DNA of 12,523 nucleotides from Conidiobolus incongruus B7586 (GCA_000697335.1 JNEM01008573.1:1-12523), one strand, 5' to 3'; positions 1 through 10,611 are shown, counted from the first letter of the stretch. A program made the numbers and translations. Notes: generated by a model from the sequence alone, not told the origin.

Positions 1-2220
1 AAATTATAAAACAATTTAATTTATAAGATTGAATTATATAATTTATATTGATTAATTATAGTTATTAAAGTATAATTATAAATAATACCAAATTTTTTGA
101 TATAAATGATATTATTTGAATATGAGATTTTAAATAAATAAATAATAGATTTCTTAATATATATAGATATACATATATCAAATAATAAAAATTACCTCAA
201 TATAAGGATTGGATAACATTATTCCTACTAATCATTAATAGCTTCAGTCTATAGTGAACAGCTATCAAACAGAATAATTATTGAATAACTCAATATATTA
301 ATGATTCAATCAAATTAAAAGGAAAAATAAAATTTGATTAAAAGAAATTAATTAAAATTATGCATACTTCAATTTTGTTATGCATATTTTTAAATAATGC
401 CGAACTTTAAAAATTAATTTGGAGAATATTTTAGCCATTAATATATAATTTATTAATATAATATTTTATAAAAAATTCTCATTATTTATAATAATATTTT
501 TAATTATTTATAAATGAATTTGATTATGTAATTAATATATTGTTATTTGATACTAATGATAGTTTTTTATTTTAATTTAATTGGAAAAACTGAACTGATT
601 TTAAACTAATATGACAACTTAAGCTTGTCATCGCAATATAAATAATAAATATGAAGAATATCAATAAAGCTGCTATATGATATTATATCTGATCTTAAAA
701 CATAAACCTAATTCCTTATTATACTATTATAAATGCCAAATGTACTTTTATTAAAAAGATTTTGAATTAAAAACAATTACAAAATACTTATGAAAGTTAG
801 CTATGTGTCTAAAAAGGCTTACGCTATATTGACATAACAATTATAGCTTATTACTTATAATGAAATCATTCTCTGAATATGCTTGTTATTCAACTCTATT
901 ATGAATACCTTTTTTGGGTAATTTTAATTTTTAATATTAAAATATTTTTCAAATAATAAAACATCAGTTCCAGTAATTTAATTAGTATATGTTTTTTAAA
1001 TATCTATAAGTTAAGTTTTATAATTGAATATAAATCTTTTCCAATTATACTATAAAAGAATTTCTAATAATAGAATATTAATACAGTTCATTATAAACCA
1101 ATTAAATAAAATTTCATATAAATGATTAAAAATTCATCAAAATAATGCTTATATTATAGTATGTAAATTATAATTATTATTTAAGATTTGATTTAATAAA
1201 ACTTAATGAATGTTAAATATGTAAAAATCCCTAAGTTTTAAAACTAAAATAATTATATCATAAATATAAAATCATTTTTAATAATAAAATTTTTTATTAT
1301 AAAATGAATTTTGGATTATGTAATGCAACATTGATAATTATTAAAACATAAATCATAATATTAAATGTTAATGTTATGAAATAAATTTATAATATGATAC
1401 AATTGTAACATGTTAAAATTATCTATTTTCAGTTATTAATGATTATGATTTTAGTATTTTAAATAAAAATTTGAAATATTATAAAAAATTAAAGATTATC
1501 ATACATATTTTAATTATTTCTATCACAATATTTTTAATATTTAATTAAAAGGATATAATCATTATAATTCATGTAATTTATTTTTTTAATTTTTCTAATA
1601 TTATTTTATTATAAATTCAAAATAAAGCTGAAAGTGAAAAGTGCTGATAAAGTTATTATTATTATACGAATTAAATCAATATTGATGAAATAAGTAAAAA
1701 AACTAAAGTTGAGAATATCAATATATCTGATATTATGAAATTTTATTTTTAACTATATAATAATATTAATATTGAAAGAAACAATATCAATCTATTATAT
1801 GTTGATAATGTAAAATATATAATAATAATGATAATATTAATAATCCTGTATTCATATCCGAATTTATAATTCTAATTCTTAATCGAAGATTGAAATATTC
1901 GATTAACATAAATATAAATCTACAATATTACAACCATTGTTTATTGATAATAATTATTATAATAGAAATGACTAATATAATCTATCAAAATGATGCAAAA
2001 TATTAAAATTGATAATACTAATTTCTGATCAATGTACAAAACTATTCAATTAAATTTCGAACGTTAAACAATTGAAAAATTTTCATTATTGATGAGAATT
2101 TTGAGCCAATAAACTTGAGAATACAGGATATTATCTTAAATAGAACAATATATTGATCAATGCTGATGAATATGCTTGGATGATCTTCCAATTATGGGTT
2201 CAATATTTAATATTTTACAA
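1..2220. other. AT-rich spacer without a recognisable gene
   Basis: Both strands are broken by frequent stops in all frames. Patches at about 190-300, 600-900 and 1850-2200 are slightly richer in G/C and less repetitive, and might be worn remnants of a coding sequence or element. No motif, terminal repeat or domain could be recognised. Confidence 0.6.
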
Positions 2221-3253
2221 ATTTTTAACCTATAATAATTTTACATATTTTTATTTTATAAATATTTTTATTTATTTATTAAATTTAAAATTTTTAATAA
2301 TTAAAAAGTTTCAAAATTTTAATTAAAATTATTTTTAAGTTATAAAAAAATTTTAATTAATTAATTTTATTGGATAAATTTATTTATAATTATTTTGGAT
2401 AGAATTTAAAATTGGATCCAAAAAAAAGAATTTTTATAATATTTAATATATTATTATTGTTATTATTAATTCCTCAAATTAATCACATTTACAATCATTT
2501 ATACCAATGAAATACGATTTTTTAAATAAACTTTATTACAATTCCGAGCGATAAAACTGTCAATGGATATTAATAAACTATTTATAATATAAGAAATCTT
2601 TGACCAATTCTCAGTTCCTATCACCTCAAACTTTAAATATATCAATATAAAGTTTCAAAAATCTAGTATGTGGACAATTTATATATTAGGTTTAATTTTT
2701 AAATTATTTTTGATATTTGATTTAATAATGAACAATGAATGAAGCTATTAATAATATCAAACAAACTAAATAATTTATAATAATTTTTGATAAATAATAA
2801 AAGAAAGATTAGTTTAAAACTAATAAAATCGCTGCGAGATATAACTATAAAATCCAGTATAAACCTCCTCCTAAACCTCATATTAATTAGCTGATTAACA
2901 CCGCCAAAAAAATATTTGTAATTTATTTATTTTACTAAAAATTTCTTAATTTTCACTAATAATTAAAATGATATAATATGGTTTATAACATGATTCGGGT
3001 TTAATTTTTTTAATTAAAACTTAATTAACTTGAATACACATTCTTAATCTTTTCCTAGAATTCTTATTTTGATAATTTACAATTAAAATATTAGTGTTAT
3101 TTACATTTATTAATTTGAATTTGAAAAAAAATAATATTTTTTTTGTAATAATTTATATCATTAAATAAAGTTTAAATTTAATGTATTTATAATTATATAT
3201 ATTATATAATAAAATTAATCAAGCTATAATTTTATTTAAGATATATGTAATTA

Positions 3254-3258
<5 letters not shown>

Positions 3259-3287
<29 letters not shown>
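3259..3287. repeat. (TA)n microsatellite
   Basis: An uninterrupted TA run of about 14.5 units lies in the spacer downstream of the RhoGAP gene. Shorter TA runs of about 15 nt occur at 6178-6192 and 9130-9144. Confidence 0.95.
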
Positions 3288-3290
<3 letters not shown>

Positions 3291-3382
3291 AATAAGATTT
3301 TAATAAATTTTTTGTTTATTTAATTTCTAAGATTAATTATAATATTAATTTCAATATAATTGATTCAGTATATAACAAAAAT

Positions 3383-3406
3383 TAATAATAATAATAATAA
3401 TAATAA
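3383..3406. repeat. (TAA)8 microsatellite
   Basis: Eight perfect TAA units, close to the proposed end of the RhoGAP transcript. Confidence 0.95.
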
Positions 3407-3539
3407 ATCTTTAAAATATATTAAAAAATTAAAATAAATTTTATTAAAGATCAAGTGTGACCTTCAAAGATGGCATTTATTCCATACTAAAAAGTCTAAA
3501 TATACATTTATATAATACAGCGATAATTTTATATTATTT

Positions 3540-3553
3540 CCCCTCCCCCTTCC
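3540..3553 (-). other. G-rich purine tract in the RhoGAP 3' UTR
   Basis: On the minus strand this reads GGAAGGGGGAGGGG, followed by AAATAATA. Runs of five and four G are very rare in this window. The tract sits about 70-80 nt after the stop codon and so should be part of the mRNA. It could be a protein-binding element or a short two-layer quadruplex, but no function is known from sequence alone. Confidence 0.5.
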
Positions 3554-3557
3554 TTTG

Positions 3558-3590
3558 AGCTTAATAAGCTTAGGATCCTAATCAGCTAAG
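3558..3590. repeat. Overlapping palindromes in the RhoGAP 3' UTR
   Basis: A 12-bp perfect palindrome, TTAGGATCCTAA, lies at 3570-3581. Just before it is AGCTTA-A-TAAGCT (3558-3570), and CTTAG/CTAAG arms flank the centre. In RNA these could form small alternative hairpins next to the G-rich tract. Confidence 0.5.
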
Positions 3591-3620
3591 TGTCATAGTT
3601 TTCCCAGATAAAAAGATGTT

Positions 3621-4799
3621 CTAAGCCATTCTGAGAGATAGCCTATCGTTAACCTGATCCCACCAACCTCCGAACCTATTAGAACTTAGTTTACTACTAC
3701 TTCTTTTGACGAAGTTTTCGTTCTTCTCAATAGGAGGACATGATGTCGTAGATATGATGGATTGACGCATGAATCTGCTCCTGATGCTGGATCGATTCGA
3801 AGACGTGGATTCAGATATGATAGAGAAGGATGACCCATCTCCAAGGATGGAGACGCGACTCAGTCGATCAGTGAAGCTCAGGCTTCGAGTGGGTGAAAAT
3901 TCGGGTGCAAAATTCCTCCCTCTCCTCCTTGAGCTCCAATCTTTCATCACTATGCTCGATCGGGAAGTACTGCGGCTAGGGCTGAGGTCATATTCGGTTG
4001 ATAGAACTTTTAAAAAGCTAGTGTTGTTTGAAATCATATATTCGAGTACTTTCTGACTGATGAGATACTCTTTAGGTTGAAGGAGATGCTGTGGATGAGA
4101 GAGAATATTTGGTTGGAAAATGCTTGATAAATTGGAAACACCCATTTGAGTATGGTCCTCATTCATGCTCAATAAGCTCAAAAAGTTGAGAATGTACATG
4201 AGAAGGTGACGATTTTGGTAGGGAAGGCGGGATACGCAGTCTATAAACGCTTCTATCCGATCCTCCTCCTTTTCTAAGTATAACCAGGTGTACCTTAAAG
4301 GATCATAAAAGTTGGGTGGAATGAGAGGAGTAGGAAGGTGAGAAAGAAACCGCGTCAAAACACCAGCTACATCGTGAGGAGTATACTTAACTGAATCAAT
4401 TAAGCTAAGCTTGGGATCATTGCTGAATTCCTTTTGTAGCTGCTCCATACGCTTGTTGTTACCATTAATACGAAATATTCCCACTGTTGTTGATCCGTAT
4501 GTAAGAATATGATTGCAGCAACAGTTAACAAGTTGAGGTAGTTGAATAAGGATTTCAGGCTCTGTTAAGAGAGGTACTGATGTACCAGTCATATTAAGTA
4601 AAGAATTGAGCTCAATTCCAAATATCCCTGGAGATGACTTTTTAATAACTATAAAACAGTTAGTTGACCATATTTTGTTAAATAAATGATAAAATATACC
4701 TTGATTTTTTGTATTATTTGATGTAAATTTAAAGAACCATTTGGGAAATATTGTAGACTTAATTGGTGATGTAGGAGAATTCATTGAACTTGTGATCAT
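3621..4799 (-). CDS. RhoGAP-domain GTPase-activating protein, fungal SAC7/BAG7 type; join(3621..4648, 4700..4799)
   Basis: This gene encodes a 375-residue Rho GTPase-activating protein. Family knowledge: SAC7/BAG7 proteins speed GTP hydrolysis by Rho1-type GTPases and so damp cell-wall integrity and actin signalling at the cell cortex. Seen: a short N-terminal leader with an aromatic-basic KWFFKF motif (residues 20-25), then GIFGIEL (41-47) and a RhoGAP domain at about 58-248. The arginine finger is R93 in GIFRINGNNKR. HDVA (125-128), LPTPLIP (138-144) and SNLSSIFQPNILSHPQH (205-221) then PKEY (225-228) follow, the last two being family hallmarks; N214 fits the conserved PN asparagine. The tail (about 255-375) is rich in Ser and Arg and ends near GGWWDQV (360-366), probably disordered and phosphorylated (inference). 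One 51-bp intron lies at 4649-4699. The first in-frame ATG after an upstream stop is at 4799 and has A at -3; further in-frame sequence upstream of it lacks any ATG. A second ATG at 4784 is possible. An unseen upstream exon cannot be excluded. The lysine usual before the FL motif is T132 here. Confidence 0.93.
   Translation of the reverse strand: MITSSMNSPTSPIKSTIFPKWFFKFTSNNTKNQGIFYHLFNKIWSTNCFIVIKKSSPGIFGIELNSLLNMTGTSVPLLTEPEILIQLPQLVNCCCNHILTYGSTTVGIFRINGNNKRMEQLQKEFSNDPKLSLIDSVKYTPHDVAGVLTRFLSHLPTPLIPPNFYDPLRYTWLYLEKEEDRIEAFIDCVSRLPYQNRHLLMYILNFLSLLSMNEDHTQMGVSNLSSIFQPNILSHPQHLLQPKEYLISQKVLEYMISNNTSFLKVLSTEYDLSPSRSTSRSSIVMKDWSSRRRGRNFAPEFSPTRSLSFTDRLSRVSILGDGSSFSIISESTSSNRSSIRSRFMRQSIISTTSCPPIEKNENFVKRSSSKLSSNRFGGWWDQVNDRLSLRMA
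4649..4699 (-). other. 51-bp intron of the RhoGAP gene, stop-free and a multiple of three
   Basis: The donor reads CAAG|gtatat and the acceptor ctaactgttttatag|TTATTA, with a CTAAC branch site about 11 nt before the AG. Splicing is phase 1 and joins ...NTKNQ to VIKKSSPG. The intron has no stop in the host frame, so the reading frame is also open without splicing and would gain 17 hydrophobic/aromatic residues. Splicing is preferred because size and signals match the three coding introns of the downstream gene, and because the spliced product brings the aromatic-basic leader close to the GIFG motif. Confidence 0.85.
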
Positions 4800-5001
4800 G
4801 ATTAATAAGTATATATTGAATAAACTAATCAAATTAGGACTCGTTTTAGCGAATGTTAAATGAGTAGTTGAGTAAAAGAAGCAACTTAAATATTAGTTTT
4901 TTAGTTATAATAGATATTTTGATCAGACGAAAGAATATAACAAAGGCAGATTAAGTAAAACCATTAAAACAAAAAGTTAAACGGCATCGAGGAACCCCTG
5001 A

Positions 5002-5009
5002 TATTTATA
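5002..5009 (-). promoter_or_regulatory. TATA box of the RhoGAP gene
   Basis: The minus strand reads TATAAATA, about 203 bp before the proposed ATG. An AGGGG (CAGGGGTTCC, stress-element-like) follows within about 10 bp. TATA-like strings are common in such AT-rich DNA, so the call leans on the exact consensus and on the GC-richer setting. Confidence 0.4.
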
Positions 5010-5111
5010 CATAATTGACTTATATGAATAATTTCAAAATTGCTCAAGACAGACGAATCCGCTCAATTATTTAATAAATTTATCTTAACCCAAATAGTTA
5101 CAAAATAAGAA

Positions 5112-5180
5112 CCAATCAGGTGATTAAATATGCACCCCCAAACTGATTTCCATATAAATTTTATGCCTCAATTCCAATCA
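5112..5180 (-). promoter_or_regulatory. Pair of CCAAT boxes upstream of the RhoGAP gene
   Basis: CCAATCA occurs on the plus strand at 5112-5118 and 5174-5180, 62 bp apart (about six helical turns), some 310-380 bp upstream of the start codon. CCAATCA matches the consensus bound by the fungal HAP/CBC (NF-Y) complex, which works in either orientation. Binding is inferred, not shown. Confidence 0.4.
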
Positions 5181-5199
5181 ACCATAAACTATTTTGTGA

Positions 5200-7200
5200 A
5201 AATTTCATTTATTATTTCATATAACTAGCTTACTAATTTGTAACCCGAATCAAAGATACATTAATACTCAAAAGTTGGCCTTTAATAAAATTATAATGAT
5301 ATAGCGATTATTATTCAATCATATATCACTTCTCTACATCCACTCTGTTTAATACATCAATATATCTAACAAAAGATGAATTATTAGTTAATTTATCAAA
5401 ACTCAAACTATTTGTTAAATTAGCAACAAGTCAAAACAAATTACTATTTTTATAGCATCAAATATGTTGATTTCAATTGATAATTAAAGTTCTTCATAAA
5501 GTAAGATTCCAATGAATTTGATAAATAACCCTTTTACTACTTATTTTATTGAATTATATCCTTAAACTTAAGATTATTATTACTTTGTATTCTATGCTTT
5601 TAATGGATCAATATAATATTTATCATTGTTAACAAATCATTCAATAACTAATCTATTAAGGCTATTTTGATTAGTTCAAGTATACATTTTTAACTCCTGA
5701 AATTGAGTGAATACCAATGAAATTAAATGAATTAAAAAAAAATTCATTTTAATCAAAATTACTAACTCAATAAAGTAGTCCTGTATTAAGATTGACGTCG
5801 TTTGATTACTCTGAATAATTATTTGTTGGTGGAGATAGAAAGAATTCTTCCAATCCCCACCCTTCTAGCCCTACTTTATTTGATTTTATTCAGTAAAACA
5901 TTTGTTGATCTCAAATAAATTTATTTCAGTTAGTTAGTATACAAATTAATTTTGGTTAATCTACTATATTCTGATGTTAGTTTAATACGTATTCAGTATA
6001 CACCTCAAATCTTATAGATTTATATTTATTTTAATCAATTCTTAACTATTTTTTTAATTTATATAGAGTGTTTTGATTATTTTATTATATTTATTAATCA
6101 CTCAATTAATCTTCATTTTCAATTTCTCTTTATTATGTATATTTATATATATTTATCTATTATATTAAAATGGTAGGATATATATATATATACTGTTTAA
6201 TATTAAAATATTAAATCAATTTAATTATATTTTAATATATTATTAATACAAAAATTTGAAAATGGTTATTTAAATACAGTAATATTCAATATTTCAAATT
6301 AATTTAAATGGTATGATTTTTCCCCAGTTTTTTTTTATTATTAAATTTTGACACATTAATTAAAAATTAAATAATCAATAATAATATCGAATATAATATT
6401 ATTGATATTAATTTATAATAAATTGATTTATTCTTATTGATATATATTAATTTTAAAAACTTATATATATATATCATTTTTTATATTAGTGAAATTTAAA
6501 CAAAATTATTATTATTATTAATTATTTTTGAACTATTTTAAAAATTTAAAATAAAATATAATTTTAATATTAATAGTTAAAATTCACTTTAAATAAATAA
6601 TAATTTATTAAATGTATAGTTTAAATATTTTATACCCATTATCTGTTTCTCATAATTCAATTATTAAATTTAAAAATAATAAATATTATTACAAAATCAT
6701 AATTTAAAATGATCAAATAATGATCAGTTTTGATAATCTGAACTTTTTAGTAATTTTTCATACAAAACGGATCATAATTCTAATATTTAATCTGTAGATT
6801 ATTGTGTTTGCTTTTACATTGTTTAGATTCAGATTACAACAACAAAAAACAAATTAAACAGTATTTATAAAAATATAATTTGGCTATTATGAATTCATTT
6901 TTACGTATATGATTTAATACAATTCTTGATATGATCATCGTTATCATGAAATGACAATTTGTCAAAAGGATATATTATATATAGTTTAATAATTATTTTA
7001 TAATATTTGATATAACATCTTTTTATATATGAATTCAATATGCTTTCATTCTTAATTACAAGTTTATAATATATTAGTTAAATTATATATAAATTACTAT
7101 AAATAGTCAAATTTAATTAAAATATGATAAAAAAATTCAACATAATGCATATTATAGAATTCTAGACAAATTCGAAAATTTAATTTTAAAAATAATATTA
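5200..7200. other. AT-rich spacer upstream of the RhoGAP gene, with one GC-richer patch
   Basis: The first few hundred bases may belong to the RhoGAP promoter. A patch at about 5770-5880 carries TGACGTCG (half-consensus to a CREB/ATF site) and CCAATCCCCACCC, and may be a distal regulatory segment. From about 6050 to 7200 the sequence is very AT-rich with short TA and ATT runs. No gene was recognised. Confidence 0.55.
5725..5749. repeat. Inverted repeat with an A7 loop
   Basis: The arms AAATGAATT (5725-5733) and AATTCATTT (5741-5749) are perfect and separated by seven A. This is a small hairpin or cruciform candidate in the spacer. Such arms arise easily in AT-rich DNA and no function is implied. 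Confidence 0.6.
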
Positions 7201-10010
7201 ATTAAATAAAAATTAATGTACTCTTGAAACTTATTAATTCTTCGCTTAAGGCCTCGACCATGTAATTCCAATACTTTTTTAATATTATTATATTTATAAC
7301 AAATTCATACATTCGATTAAACATTGCGGTTACTCCAAGCACTACCTTCTAGATTACTAACAATTATTTGGTTGATGAGTTTCCAAATATTAGATATTAA
7401 ACTATTCAATCTGAAAATCAATGATTATTATTTATCATTATTACTGTTAAATAAGCTATTGCACTAATATTCACAACATTAAAGAATTTTGAGAGATTGT
7501 TCAATTTATTTAATTATTTTATACATTAATATATATAATTCAATATTGAAAACTGGGGGATTAATTTTTTTATAAATGATTTATTTTAAAATTAATCCTT
7601 TAAATTAATTTGGAATACAATATAACTTCTCTTCATTAATCACTCGTTATTTAACTCAAAACAAATGATAAATAGATTTTATATATAATATGTCATATAT
7701 ATTCATATAACTCCAAAGAATTGATTAATCAATTTTTTTTCTAAATAATATTATTTTATCTTGGAATCAAATGAGATAATCTTTGACCAGATAAGTTAAG
7801 TTACTATATTAGATTAAACATAAAAAATTATTTTCTCATATTATTTATTCCACATTCAATGAATGATTAATATTGAGTAATTTATTAGGTATCTCCAAAG
7901 AAATATATTTATGTATGTTTCATTAATATACACTATAGACCAAATAAGTACTTTATAAGTATTAAATAAGATTAAATTTATGGTTTAATGAATTTCAGAT
8001 GTCAAGTAGTGTAAAGATACTTTGTTAAACGTTTAAAATAATTTAAACAGTTTTTTCTTCTAGTAAGATTATATTTATTAGATATTAAAATTCTCTATAT
8101 TAAAAATTTACCAAGATATATAAATTAACTATTTTTAAAATATGATTTAATATTTTGTAAATTAAAAAATATTAGTTCTAACTATAAATCTTAGTTGAAG
8201 AATAATTGATAAATAGTTCTATACAATACTTAAACAATATATTTATTGCTATAGATACAATTCACAATTGTTAAACCAAGCGTTAAAATTTAATATGAGA
8301 TAGTTATTTCCACAGAATTGCCTTACTAATTATCATTCATTGGTTTTCTAAAATTATCAATTAAATCGATCATACATATAATTCGTACTATTTCATTATA
8401 TATCTATATGATTTTAATTAATTTATAACCGAATCTTATCTAAAGAAATTTAATGCAATATATAAATAAAATAAAATTTCAGCTAAAATTATAAATATTT
8501 TTATTTTTGTAAATTATTATTTATAACTCATTGATTGTAAAATAATGATTTATATTATATAATCTTTATTAATATTGTAATAACACACTTATTCAATATT
8601 ACAATTGTACTTCAATTGTATATATTCTGAAGTGATATTTACTAACATATCACACAACTTAATTGAATGATATTTGAAATACCAATATTAGTTAAATTTA
8701 ACTTTAAAATCCTTGTAAATATTCAAAATTTATAGTTTAAACAAATTCTATACTAAATATAGCTATCAATTATCTGAAATCTTTAATTTTTAATATTTTA
8801 ATATTATTAATTTCTTTTATAGAATCAAATAAGTCAATTCATCATAATTTCAAAATTATCTTAATTAAATTTTGACAAAAAAAATTAAAATTAACTTAAT
8901 AGATAATATTGATGTTTTAAAAATTAGTAATACTATAATTATTATTACCCAATTGATTAGCTAATTTAATAAGAATAATTATATTTAAAAGTTGAAAAGA
9001 TGATTGGAAAATATTCAATATCCTTTAGAAATATAAATTACTTCAAACAAATCGTTATTTATATCACAAGCAGTATAGCTTAATATCATTAATAATAAGC
9101 GTTTATATTTGAGAATTTTATTAAGATAATATATATATATATATTTGGTAAAATAATAGATAATTATATTAAATAATAAATTGTAATTAAATTGTTAAAT
9201 ATAATTCATATATTTATATTAATTAATTAATAAATTATATGTATAACTTAAATATTAAAAAAGTAAAAATATACAAAACTTCAATAATATAGATAGATGA
9301 ATAAATTAATTCAGAATATTTTAATATTAATATCTTTAAATATATATTCCTTCCAACTAAAAATACACCTCTGAATTTAATAATTCTAAAATTTATTTTA
9401 ATATTATATAATTAAATTTATCAACTGTTTGTAAATGAATCTATTTATTAAATAGTATATAATTTATTGTGTTATAAATATATTACAAAAGTAAAATAAT
9501 TCATACAAAAAAGTTTAATACTTTAAATTGAAAAAGTTATAAATATGAATTAAGCATTGTTTTGTAATTTATTATTTAAAATTATTATTTACTAATTTTT
9601 TATGATATAATTTTAATATCTGATTATAAAATATTAAACGTTTATTAAAATGTATCACATCATTACTATATTGACTATACATTTATTTAGAGTTCAACAG
9701 AATCACATTAATATCAACAGTTAAAAGCTAATTTTCATTATACCTTTGCTCCTATATTTTATTATTATGTTGAACTATAATTTTTGTATTTGAGTTGTTT
9801 AATAAAATTTTTATCAAAAACTATTTAATGTTTCAATAAATTAAGGGATATTTAACAAATATATCTAAAATATATATTATGTTCAAATTATTATTATTCA
9901 TTGAATATATATTTAAAATTTATTTTTTTTATTAATTTAATGAATATAAGATAATTTTTTGATTAATTAAATATGATTAACAATTTTGAATAAATATAAA
10001 ATACGAATAA
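7201..10010. other. AT-rich spacer downstream of the NHP6-type gene
   Basis: Apart from a GC-richer patch at about 7200-7360 with a 48-codon open frame on the minus strand (see findings), this stretch holds only A/T-dominated sequence with frequent stops in all frames. No RNA gene, element end or domain was recognised. Confidence 0.55.
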
Positions 10011-10019
10011 GCCAAGTGG

Positions 10020-10151
10020 GAGTTTATTCAATTTAAAAAAAGAGAATATTATATGATATCGACATGATAAACTTGAACCAGACCAACTTGAACTAATGTA
10101 CAGTGTTAAGGATTTTATAGAGTATATATCAAGTAATAGGTCATATTCAAA
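10020..10151 (-). terminator. 3' UTR and poly(A) signal of the NHP6-type gene
   Basis: From the TAA stop (10152-10154) the GC-richer composition continues to about 10010. An AATAAA hexamer lies on the minus strand at 10023-10028, about 125 nt after the stop. Beyond it the DNA returns to spacer composition, so the transcript probably ends near 10000-10020. Confidence 0.5.
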
Positions 10152-10597
10152 TTAAGCAGAGCCCTAAATAATGTTTAATCCAAATTGAAATATGCTGAAT
10201 AATAATAAAATTACTTCATAAGCAGCCTTTTCTTTTTCATAACGAGCCTTATCAGCTTCAGCTTTATCAAGATATGGCTAAAATTGGAAGTTAATATAGC
10301 TTTCAAATAGTAATTAGATTGTGACTAACCTTCTTAGCTTTATCGTCAAGTTTGTTCCATTCTTCACCCATTAATTTACCAATTTGACCTTAAGTGGAAT
10401 AATGTTAAATTTATATAGTAAATATTGAAGATAAAGCAAATACCAAAACTAGCCTTGGGGTTTTCCTTTTGGATTCTTTCACGGTTATCTTGAGCGAAGA
10501 ACATGTAGGCGGATCTACCACGCTTAGGCTTGTTGGGATCTTTCTTGTCCTTTTTGAGAGCAATTTTATTGGACTTAGTGGAAGCAGTTTTAGGCAT
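10152..10597 (-). CDS. NHP6: NHP6-type HMG-box chromatin protein; join(10152..10163, 10215..10277, 10330..10388, 10444..10597)
   Basis: This gene encodes a 95-residue single-HMG-box protein, close to the 93 residues of yeast Nhp6A. Family knowledge: such proteins bind DNA without sequence preference in the nucleus, bend it, and assist nucleosome reorganisation by FACT and transcription. Seen: a lysine-rich N-terminal tail (1-20), then the box from PNKPKR (21-26). The wedge residues are M32 in SAYMFF and F51 in ASFG, lining up with Nhp6A M29 and F48 at a constant offset of three. [13 protein letters not shown] (53-65) carries the core tryptophan W62, and [17 protein letters not shown] (72-88) forms the third helix. 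Introns are 10389-10443 (55 bp, phase 1), 10278-10329 (52 bp, phase 0) and 10164-10214 (51 bp, phase 0). All have GT-AG ends. The last exon is only 12 bp (Gly-Ser-Ala-stop). Without that last splice, translation would run about 17 hydrophobic residues into the intron, unlike the family. The ATG has A at -3, with no other ATG between it and the proposed 5' UTR acceptor. Confidence 0.93.
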
Positions 10598-10611
10598 CTT
10601 GTATTAAGTTT

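Larger units (their letters stand above)
2221..3439. other. AT-rich spacer downstream of the RhoGAP gene
   Basis: This is nearly pure A/T DNA with poly(A)/poly(T) tracts and the microsatellites listed separately. A small GC-richer patch at about 2825-2910 contains GCTGCGAG and CCTCCTCC but encodes nothing recognisable. The 60-codon frame at 2699-2881 on the minus strand has a hydrophobic, Phe/Ile-rich product typical of chance frames in this composition. Confidence 0.6.
3440..3620 (-). terminator. 3' UTR and poly(A) signals of the RhoGAP gene
   Basis: After the TAG stop at 3621-3623 the sequence stays GC-richer than the spacer until about 3450. It then carries two AATAAA hexamers on the minus strand, at 3476-3481 and 3440-3445, before falling into nearly pure A/T. 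This suggests a 3' UTR of about 140-190 nt. The exact cleavage site is not visible. Confidence 0.55.

Noticed and set aside
1620-2200. Possible worn mobile-element remnant
   Set aside because: The stretch is a little less repetitive than its surroundings, but no protein motif, terminal repeat or target-site duplication could be recognised, so no family is assigned.
2699-2881. 60-codon open frame on the minus strand, hydrophobic product
   Set aside because: The composition (Ile, Phe, Leu, Ser, Asn, Lys) is what random A/T DNA gives. There is no promoter context, intron or family motif.
3769-4056. 95-codon open frame on the plus strand
   Set aside because: It lies wholly antisense to the Ser/Arg-rich tail and the end of the GAP domain of the RhoGAP gene. 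Its Leu/Arg-rich product has no recognisable motif, so it is a shadow of the real gene.
4800-4832. Extension of the RhoGAP N-terminus to a TTG codon (ISLFNIYLLI...)
   Set aside because: TTG is not a normal nuclear start in fungi. The hydrophobic look reflects A/T-rich 5' UTR. The first ATG in frame is at 4799.
6374-6406. Inverted repeat ATCAATAATA / TATTATTGAT
   Set aside because: Ten-base arms of almost pure A/T are expected by chance in this composition. No element ends or duplicated target were seen around it.
10376-10597. 73-codon frame read straight through from the NHP6 ATG
   Set aside because: After residue 51-52 it runs into intron 1 and yields a hydrophobic tail. Splicing at 10443/10389 restores a full HMG box, so the unspliced frame is not the product.
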